Shown here: in pieces, positions 5,535 to 10,499 of the stretch
Layout: each line of letters opens with the position of its first letter
How positions within the stretch are numbered: the first letter of the stretch is position 1
Source of the DNA: DASXMT01 sp035569695
GTDB lineage: Bacteria; Actinomycetota; Acidimicrobiia; Acidimicrobiales; RAAP-2
Direction: 5' to 3'
Assembly: GCA_035569695.1 (NCBI GenBank)
Contig: DATMMO010000021.1
Coordinates: 1-10,499, forward strand
Length of the DNA: 10,499 nt
Notes under the pieces: model-generated
What the model saw: only the letters and a program-made list of their open reading frames with translations
Databases searched by the model: none
Told to the model about the DNA's origin: nothing
Translations under genes and position numbers: made by a program

Positions 5535-7358
5535 CCCCCGCGCCGACCTCGGCTGACGCCAGCTCTCCGACCTCGAGAAGGCCGGAGCCCACGTCGTCGG
5601 ACAGCGAGTGAGCCGAGTGGACGTACTTGCCGCCCCGGAGCCATGAGGCGGCAGCGGCAATGAAGGTGGTGGCGGCGGCGAAGTCGAAGGCCAGATGGAG
5701 GCCGTCCTGGAAGGAGGGCGAGATCAACTTGGGGAAGAAGGTACGCCCGGTGATGTAGTTGGCGCGCGCCGTGCCCAGGTTGGCCAGGACGTGATGGGGG
5801 ATCTCGGTCTGGAGGGGGTTGAAGCCCAAGAAGGCAGCGAACAGGCTGCCGATGGGTGGGAGGTGCGACAGCTGTCGGGCCTGGTCCACCGGGACGCCTT
5901 GGGCCACCAACCCCTGGTAGAGGTGACCAGGGAGGGATGCGGCCAGCCCCAGCGTGACGATGGAGAAGAACACGCCGATGGACAGCACCTGGGCCGAGTT
6001 CATGAACGTGGCGTTCATGCCCGCCCCCGCCCCTCGCTGGTCGGGCGGCAGGCTGTTCATCACCGCGGTCTGGTTGGGGGCGAAGAACAGGCCCGAGAAC
6101 AGCGAGAAGAAGAAGATGATGGCTGCGAAGGGGAGATAGCTGAAGTCCATGGGCAAGAGCTCGAGCAACAAGTAGCAGATACCGGCGCCGATCAGGCCGA
6201 TGGTGGCGATTCCCCGAGCTCCGTACTTGTCGGACACGATGCCGGAGATGGGCCCCGTGATCAGGAAGCCGATGGTGAGCGGGATCATGTAGATGCCGGC
6301 CCACAACGGGGTCTGGGAGAAGTTGTAGCCGTGCTGAGGCAACCAGATGCCCTGCAACCAGATGATGAGCATGAACTGCAGACCGCCCCGACCCATGGCC
6401 GACAGCAGCGAGGCCACGACGCCGGCGCTGAAGGCCCGGATCCGGAACAGGTGGAGCTGGAACATGGGGTTGGCCACCCGCAGCTCGATCAAGACGAAGA
6501 CCACCAAGGTGGCGACGCCGCCGATGACCGTGCCCAGCACGAAGGGGCTCGTCCAGCCCATGGTATGGCCGCCATAGGGCTGGATCCCGTACACGATCCC
6601 AACCAGGACTGCGATCAGGCCCACAGCGAAGGTGATGTTGCCCGCCCAGTCGATGGTGCTCTTGACCCGGACGCCGTTGTCCCGCAGCTTCATGTAGGCC
6701 CAGATGGTGCCGAACAGTCCGAAGGGAACCGACACCAAAAAGACCAACCGCCACTCGATGGGGGCCAGGACACCACCGAGGATGAGGCCCACGAACGACC
6801 CGGTGACCAGGGCTATCCCATTGATGCCCATGGCCTTGCCCCGCTCCCGTTCGGGAAGGCGTCGGTGAGGATGGCACTGGAGTTGGCGAACAGGAAAGCG
6901 CCACCCACCCCTTGGCCGATGCGCATCAGAATGATCCATATCGCCGCACCGGCGCCGGTCATCCAGGTGATCGACAGCAGGATGGAGAAGAGGGTGAACA
7001 CGGCGAAGCCCAGGTTGTACATCCGCACCCGGCCGTACATGTCCCCCACCCGGCCGAAGCTGACCACCAGCACCGCCGTCACCAGCAGGAACCCCATGAG
7101 GATCCACAGGAAATACGAGGTGTTGCCCGGAGCCAGTGGCTGTAGATCGATGCCCCGGAAGATGTCGGGCAGCGAGATCAGCAAGATCGAGGTGTTGATG
7201 GTCACCATGAGGATGCCCAGCGTGGTGTTCGATAGGGCGATCCACTTGTAGTTGTCGCTCCGCTGTTGTTCGGCGCCCGGAGCCGTCGACGTCACCTCGG
7301 TGCCCCCGTTCCAACCTCGATCGGTTCGCTCACCTCGGTCTCCTCGGTCCACGGTCAT
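5518..7358 (-). CDS. DHA2-family MFS drug efflux transporter, interrupted by a one-base frameshift
   Basis: Two overlapping minus-strand frames make one 14-span major facilitator of about 613 residues once a missing base is restored. The upstream part (7358 to about 6852) starts MTVDRGDRGER. It carries the family opening DNYKWIALSNTTLGILMVTINTS, the MFS motif A region GRVGDMYGRVRMY and an RIGQGVGGAFLFANSSAIL block, then runs into nonsense after TDAFP. The downstream part resumes as RERGKAMGINGIALVTGSF, the expected continuation, and stays intact through APNQTAVMNSLPPDQRGAGAGM to the stop at 5518. Family members export drugs, antiseptics or other amphipathic compounds using the proton gradient. 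The ATG at 7358 lacks a clear ribosome site; a TTG at 7367 and internal starts are possible because the first 30 residues are not conserved. Both halves keep coding character, so the gap is a recent mutation or a sequencing/assembly error. The gene is divergent from the MarR regulator, its likely repressor. Confidence 0.85.
6849..6855 (-). other. Frameshift site within the MFS exporter gene
   Basis: Read on the minus strand, the frame coding for ILTDAFP uses codons ending at 6852, while the frame coding for ERERGKAMG starts at that same base 6852. Adding one base to the short C/G run here (plus strand TTCGGG to TTCCGGG) restores an unbroken protein. The local sequence CTTCCCG lacks the XXXYYYZ pattern of programmed minus-one slippage, so a lost base or a base-calling error fits better than recoding. 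Confidence 0.8.
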
Positions 7359-7371
7359 GCCCGACAACTAC

Positions 7372-7390
7372 ATGTACCATACAGGTACAT
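7372..7390. promoter_or_regulatory. Perfect inverted repeat, probable MarR operator
   Basis: ATGTACC (7372-7378) and GGTACAT (7384-7390) are exact complements around a 5-base ATACA spacer, in the 75-base gap between the divergent exporter and MarR genes. MarR dimers typically bind such palindromes of about 16-20 bases in the shared promoter. The repeat overlaps a TANNNT-type -10 candidate for the exporter (TATGGT, complement of 7376-7381). It also lies at the -35 distance from a TAGTTT -10 candidate for the regulator (7396-7401). Binding would therefore repress both genes. The palindrome is seen directly; the binding is inferred. Confidence 0.75.
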
Positions 7391-7433
7391 CTCGCTAGTT
7401 TACCGAGGTCCGCAGAGATAGGAAAAGTCGCAC

Positions 7434-7913
7434 ATGGGGCAGGCCACCGACTCGATCAGCGTGATCGAACTAGAGCTGCTCACACTGGCGCGCCAACTGG
7501 ATACCCTCGCACGCAAGGGCTCGCTCTACGTCCGGGTCGACCGGTCTGGCTATGTGGCCCTGCGTACGCTCGAGCGCCTGGGACCGGTGCGCACCAACGA
7601 GTTGGCCGACGAGCTCCACCTGGACGCGTCGACGGTCACGCGACAAGTGACCGCCCTGGTGGCCGGGGGATTCGTGGCTCGTCGACCCGATCCTGCCGAT
7701 GGACGGTCCTCGACACTGGTGCTCACCGCCGAGGGCAGGCGCATCATGCGGGTGGTCGAGCGCGATCGCCGGGTGGTGCTCCATGAGCTGTTCAGCGACT
7801 GGGCCGAGGGCGAGCGGCGCGACCTCGGGCGAGTCTTGACCAAGCTCAACATCTCCCTCGGCGACCGGGTGGCCCGGCTGCGCGAGCAATCAGCCGGCGC
7901 CGGGAACCGGTGA
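7434..7913 (+). CDS. MarR-family transcriptional regulator
   Basis: A 159-residue winged-helix repressor, the normal size for the family. Helices at 8-30 and 105-150 form the dimer interface. The DNA-binding part runs from about 40 to 100: VRTNELADELHLDASTVTRQVTALVAGGFV (52-81) holds the helix-turn-helix, with the recognition helix near 65-77. RRPDPADGRSSTLVL (83-97) is the wing with the conserved Asp-x-Arg contact (DGR at 89-91). The ATG at 7434 follows a GGAAAAG ribosome site (7421-7427). It is transcribed away from the MFS exporter, with a palindromic operator between them. The usual model is that ligand binding releases the repressor from DNA and switches on both genes. The ligand is unknown. 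There is no Cys in the protein, so Cys-oxidation sensing of the OhrR type is excluded. Confidence 0.93.
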   Translation: MGQATDSISVIELELLTLARQLDTLARKGSLYVRVDRSGYVALRTLERLGPVRTNELADELHLDASTVTRQVTALVAGGFVARRPDPADGRSSTLVLTAEGRRIMRVVERDRRVVLHELFSDWAEGERRDLGRVLTKLNISLGDRVARLREQSAGAGNR

Positions 7914-7923
7914 ACACCACAGG

Positions 7924-7936
7924 CACCCGATGGGTG
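7924..7936. terminator. Short hairpin between convergent genes
   Basis: CACCC (7924-7928) and GGGTG (7932-7936) pair around a 3-base loop in the 42-base gap between the MarR gene and the convergent SRPBCC gene. It could act in both directions, but the stem is short and there is no T-run. Confidence 0.25.
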
Positions 7937-7955
7937 GACGCCGGGCGGACGTGGG

Positions 7956-8441
7956 CTAGGTCGACGCGCCCGACCCGGTCTGGGCCATCGTGCGGGCCAG
8001 GATGCCCAAGGTGGCGCGCAGCGCCCCCTCCGAGATGACCGGGAAGATGCCGGCGTCCTTGTAGGCCGGGTCGATGGACGACCAGTCGTAGTACGAGGTC
8101 ACGTTGGTGCCATCGTCGACCGGCTCGAGCAGGTAGCCGTACACGTGCCCGATCTGAGGACGGATCTCACCCAGGATCGTCCACTCGATCCGGCGATCGG
8201 GCACCAAGGCAGTAATGGTCACGGTGACGTCGTAGTGGCCCATGGGATAGTCGTTCAGCGCCTCACGATCCATGTGGACGACGAAAGTGTCCCCGACGGC
8301 AGTCACGGGCTCGCCGGTGGCGGCCATCAACATGCCCGAGCTGTCGATGGCCACGTGTCCATGGGGGTCGCTCAGTACCTGAAAGATCGACGCTGGGTCC
8401 GCCGGTATCAGCCGCTGGACCTCCAACCGTTCGCTCGTCAT
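7956..8441 (-). CDS. SRPBCC-fold protein (polyketide cyclase/START-like)
   Basis: A 161-residue single-domain protein of the SRPBCC (Bet v1/START-like) fold, whose members bind hydrophobic ligands in a deep cavity. Typical features are an opening strand with RLIPADPASIFQVLSDP (residues 10-26), the block HVAIDSSGML (29-38), alternating beta strands through YDVTVTITALVPDRRIEWTI, a GTNVTSYYDWS segment, and a long C-terminal helix from about 137 (SEGALRATLGILARTM). There is no signal peptide or membrane span. The ATG at 8441 and a GTG at 8444 are alternative starts; a GAGG lies too close to serve well as a ribosome site. It is divergent from the Cys-cluster gene with only 39 bases between them, so their promoters must overlap. 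The ligand or reaction is not readable; many such actinobacterial proteins are simply labelled SRPBCC. Confidence 0.82.
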   Translation of the reverse strand: MTSERLEVQRLIPADPASIFQVLSDPHGHVAIDSSGMLMAATGEPVTAVGDTFVVHMDREALNDYPMGHYDVTVTITALVPDRRIEWTILGEIRPQIGHVYGYLLEPVDDGTNVTSYYDWSSIDPAYKDAGIFPVISEGALRATLGILARTMAQTGSGAST

Positions 8442-8465
8442 CACCTCATCGTGTCACGGACGCCT

Positions 8466-8471
8466 TAGAAT
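8466..8471 (+). promoter_or_regulatory. Probable -10 box (TAGAAT) of a leaderless Cys-cluster gene
   Basis: TAGAAT is a good match to the -10 consensus TANNNT and ends 9 bases before the ATG at 8481, so transcription should start within a base or two of the start codon. No ribosome site is present between them. This fits the leaderless messages common in actinobacteria. No strong -35 is seen. Confidence 0.5.
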
Positions 8472-8480
8472 TGCTCAGCC

Positions 8481-9155
8481 ATGGCCGAGGACCCCACGGA
8501 CCCCGAACTCACCCTGGCCGCCGGCGACTTCTCATCATGGCTGGACGAGATGGAAGGCGCGCTGCGCGGCGATCGCCGATCTGATGTCCCCTGCGATGGC
8601 TGCACCGCCTGTTGCACGTCGTCTCAGTTCGTCCACATTGGGCCGGACGAGGTCGAGACGCTGGCTCACATACCGGCCGATCTCGTGTTCCCGGCCCCTC
8701 GGCTCCCGGTCGGTCACGTCCTCTTGGGCTACGACGAACGGGGGCACTGCCCGATGCTGATCGACAACCGCTGCTCGATCTACGAGCACCGACCACGGAC
8801 CTGCCGGACGTACGACTGCCGAGTCCTTCGTGCCGCCGGCCTCGAGGGCGACGATGACAAGGGCTCGATCGCGCAACAGGCACGACGATGGCGGTTCAGC
8901 TTCCCGACCCGGGCGGCCAGGGCCGAGTACGACGCCGTGGGCGCGGCGGCGGCGTTCCTTGACCAGCATTGGGATGTGATCTCGGCCGCTTCAGCGCCCA
9001 AGAGCGCCATTCAGATCGCAGTGCTGGCCATAGAGGTACACCATGTCTTTCTCAGGCACGACGAGGCCAGCGGAGCTCCCTCGGTGGTCGACCCCGATCC
9101 CGAGGCTGTCCGAACCGAGGTCGTGCGGGTGATGGGAGCCACCGACGCGACCTGA
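8481..9155 (+). CDS. YkgJ-family cysteine cluster protein (CxxCxxCC, putative metal-binding)
   Basis: A 224-residue soluble protein carrying the CxxCxxCC signature of the YkgJ/Fe-S-zinc family. CDGCTACC is at residues 38-45, followed by C90 and C98 in HCPMLIDNRC, and C108 and C113 in RPRTCRTYDC. These eight Cys probably bind an iron-sulfur cluster or zinc. In the family the order CxxCxxCC ... CP...C-S-IY..RP..CR is diagnostic, and all of it is present. The C-terminal 100 residues (about 125-224) are a variable helical region. The biochemical role of the family is not established; some members are encoded with methyltransferases or membrane proteins, but no such partner is obvious here. The ATG at 8481 is the first start in the frame, has no ribosome site and follows a TAGAAT box, suggesting leaderless expression. 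It ends 25 bases from the convergent DUF4436 gene. Confidence 0.88.
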   Translation: MAEDPTDPELTLAAGDFSSWLDEMEGALRGDRRSDVPCDGCTACCTSSQFVHIGPDEVETLAHIPADLVFPAPRLPVGHVLLGYDERGHCPMLIDNRCSIYEHRPRTCRTYDCRVLRAAGLEGDDDKGSIAQQARRWRFSFPTRAARAEYDAVGAAAAFLDQHWDVISAASAPKSAIQIAVLAIEVHHVFLRHDEASGAPSVVDPDPEAVRTEVVRVMGATDAT

Positions 9156-9180
9156 GCTCGCCGCCCGGACGTCGCCGGTA

Positions 9181-10161
9181 CTACTTCCCGTGCTCTTCGA
9201 TCTTGATCGTCCGACGGATGTAGGTGATGCCGATGACCAGCAGACAGAGCGCGACCGTGAGTAGCGCCCAGAAGTAGACGGTGTAGTCGGCGAGGGTTCC
9301 GGTGCCGGGGACGCCAGGCATGGTGTTGCGAATGGCGGGAAGGGCGAAGAGCATGGCACCCAACCACCCGAACAGGCCCCACGACAGCTCGTGGTGTCCG
9401 GCGATGGCGGTGTAGGAAATGCACAGGGCGATGGCCGCGATCGCCACCATGATGAACATCTCAAAGAGCGCCAGTGCGACGGTCCCAACCGATCGATGGG
9501 CGAAGAGGTTGACATCCACCGTCCCATCGGTCCGCACACTGGCGAGCTGTGGTGTCACCTTCCAATCGTGCTGGGTCGATGACAGAACGACCCTGAGGGG
9601 GATGATGGTGCTCGATTTCGGTCCGGAGGTCATGGCCATGGCGACAAACCATCGGTAGGAGTCAAAGGGATACTGGCTCAGGTTGCCCACCAACTCCATG
9701 CTGGCGTCAACTGGTTCGGGCTGCTGGTTGGCCACGTAGCTCACATGACCACCGACTACGCCGGCCACCTCGAGGTTCATCGCTTCCGATAGCGAGTAGA
9801 TCTTCGTTGCGTAGATTCCGTGAGGGTGTACATCGAGCCGCACGGTGACCGTCGAGCCGACGGGAGCGATCTGACCGACTCGGGCATCGACCTCCACATA
9901 GTTGTTCGTACCGGCCGCTCCGACCCCCACGTACGTCTGTGGAGCCTTATCCTGTCGGGCGGTGGCCGAGCTGGCGATGAACGATGCGGCGATGCCCACG
10001 CCCACCAGGACCAGGAAGCCGGCCAAGCCAATTCGCAGCCACTTCACTCGCTTTCTGTCTGCTCGTGACTCTGCCGGGGTCCTCTCGAGGATCATCCTCG
10101 AATCGTGCACTCGGTCAGACGCAGCTTCGCCCAGTGCTTCCGTGTCACCGGTTGTCGACAT
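9181..10161 (-). CDS. DUF4436 family membrane protein
   Basis: A 326-residue membrane protein matching the DUF4436 pattern of actinobacteria. A cytoplasmic N-terminal tail (1-42, ending RADRKRVK) leads into membrane span 1 (about 43-65). An extracytoplasmic beta-rich domain of about 155 residues (70-223) follows and includes YPFDSYRW at 164-171. Three spans follow at about 225-252, 259-277 and 292-315, with the conserved link ALPAIRNTMPGVPGTGTLADYTVYFWA (about 273-299) and a basic tail. The function of the family is unknown. The ATG at 10161 follows a GGAAGG about 11 bases upstream. An ATG at 10095 is possible, but it would keep the same membrane topology and has a poorly placed ribosome site. 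It converges on the Cys-cluster gene with a 25-base gap and appears monocistronic. Confidence 0.87.
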   Translation of the reverse strand: MSTTGDTEALGEAASDRVHDSRMILERTPAESRADRKRVKWLRIGLAGFLVLVGVGIAASFIASSATARQDKAPQTYVGVGAAGTNNYVEVDARVGQIAPVGSTVTVRLDVHPHGIYATKIYSLSEAMNLEVAGVVGGHVSYVANQQPEPVDASMELVGNLSQYPFDSYRWFVAMAMTSGPKSSTIIPLRVVLSSTQHDWKVTPQLASVRTDGTVDVNLFAHRSVGTVALALFEMFIMVAIAAIALCISYTAIAGHHELSWGLFGWLGAMLFALPAIRNTMPGVPGTGTLADYTVYFWALLTVALCLLVIGITYIRRTIKIEEHGK

Positions 10162-10422
10162 GCGCGCGCGTACCTTCCGAAGGAGCTGGTCCGGAGAACG
10201 GTACTCGGCCCAGGCCAGAAGGGCACTTTGGCTATTGCTGCCGATCGCGCCGTGGGTCGCGCCGTGGCCCTGCCATCGGGCTTGGCGAGGCCGACGCCTG
10301 TCCGCCGAACCGGTTGGCCCCGTTCGGGAGCCGAAACGGTTGTAGCGTGGTCGTGAGGCCAGCCCTACAGATCTTCTGGTTTTGGAGCACGAGGACTGGC
10401 CCTCCTATCGAGAAGAGTCGCT
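10162..10422. other. Non-coding upstream region between DUF4436 and the window's last start codon
   Basis: I see no credible gene in these 261 bases. Open frames crossing it on the plus strand are Arg-rich and are continuations of frames antisense to DUF4436. It starts with an alternating GC run (GCGCGCGCG) just upstream of the DUF4436 start. Near the right end, GGCCAG (10357-10362) and CTGGCC (10396-10401) form a widely spaced inverted repeat. A weak TTGGAG (10382-10387) / TATCGA (10406-10411) pair with 18-base spacing could be a plus-strand promoter. Confidence 0.4.
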
Positions 10423-10499
10423 ATGGCGTCACCCGCGGGGACCTCCGAGGGGATGGCCGTCAGCCCTCCGTTCTCGGCCAACATGGGCCGTCGGACACC
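10423..10499 (+). CDS. Possible start of a gene running off the right edge
   Basis: An ATG at 10423 opens a frame with no stop to the window end, giving MASPAGTSEGMAVSPPFSAN and then MGRRT. A GAGAAGAG (10410-10417) sits 5 bases upstream as a modest ribosome site. Only 25 codons are visible, so no family can be named. The gene would be divergent from DUF4436. A second ATG at 10453 could be the true start. Confidence 0.4.
   Translation, partial: MASPAGTSEGMAVSPPFSANMGRRT

Noticed and set aside
6846..6857. Programmed minus-one ribosomal frameshifting in the MFS gene
   Set aside because: The site lacks an XXXYYYZ slippery heptamer, and MFS exporters are not known to use recoding; a missing base explains it more simply.
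5695..7251. A 518-codon open frame on the plus strand, antisense to the MFS gene
   Set aside because: Its protein is rich in Gln, Asp, Gly and His with no family features, and it mirrors the codon pattern of the real transporter on the other strand. This is a common by-product of high GC.
9902..10356. Plus-strand open frames across and upstream of the DUF4436 start
   Set aside because: They are Arg-rich, lack ribosome sites, and partly lie antisense to DUF4436, which has clear family motifs.

Overview
The window reads as high-GC actinobacterial chromosome. The genes are dense and GC-rich at third codon positions. Two families point to Actinomycetota: an F420-type nitroreductase (DUF385/Ddn-like) and a short-chain dehydrogenase (SDR) of the mycofactocin-associated type. 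I cannot place it more precisely; Acidimicrobiia- or Mycobacteriales-like lineages would fit. I see no rRNA, tRNA, CRISPR array, insertion sequence or phage gene, and the content looks like ordinary accessory and metabolic chromosome.

Layout: (a) 1-1159, minus strand: a classical SDR followed by the start of an F420-type nitroreductase that runs off the left edge. (b) 1393-2076, plus: a secreted protein with an Asn/Gly-rich core and a Ser/Thr/Pro tail. (c) 2242-3539, plus: a zinc-ribbon thioredoxin (TrxC type) whose stop codon overlaps the start of the mycofactocin-type SDR. (d) 3657-5534, plus: an unrecognised integral membrane protein with about 16 membrane spans. (e) 5518-7358, minus: a DHA2-family MFS exporter carrying a one-base frameshift, divergent from a MarR regulator at 7434-7913; a perfect inverted repeat (the likely MarR operator) lies between them. 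(f) 7956-8441, minus: an SRPBCC-fold protein, nearly back to back with a plus-strand Cys-cluster protein (8481-9155). (g) 9181-10161, minus: a DUF4436 membrane protein. (h) 10162-10499: a non-coding upstream region and possibly the first codons of another plus-strand gene.

How they work together: the clearest functional unit is the MarR/MFS pair, a typical regulated drug or solvent efflux module, here with a broken or mis-sequenced pump gene. The left third is redox-heavy: NAD-type SDR, F420-type reductase, thioredoxin and mycofactocin-type SDR. This suggests alcohol, steroid or xenobiotic oxidation using actinobacterial cofactors, but no cofactor-biosynthesis gene is present to prove it. The most unusual items are the secreted Asn-rich/PST-tailed protein, the orphan 16-span membrane protein and the frameshift in the exporter. 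I found no convincing new multi-gene system.
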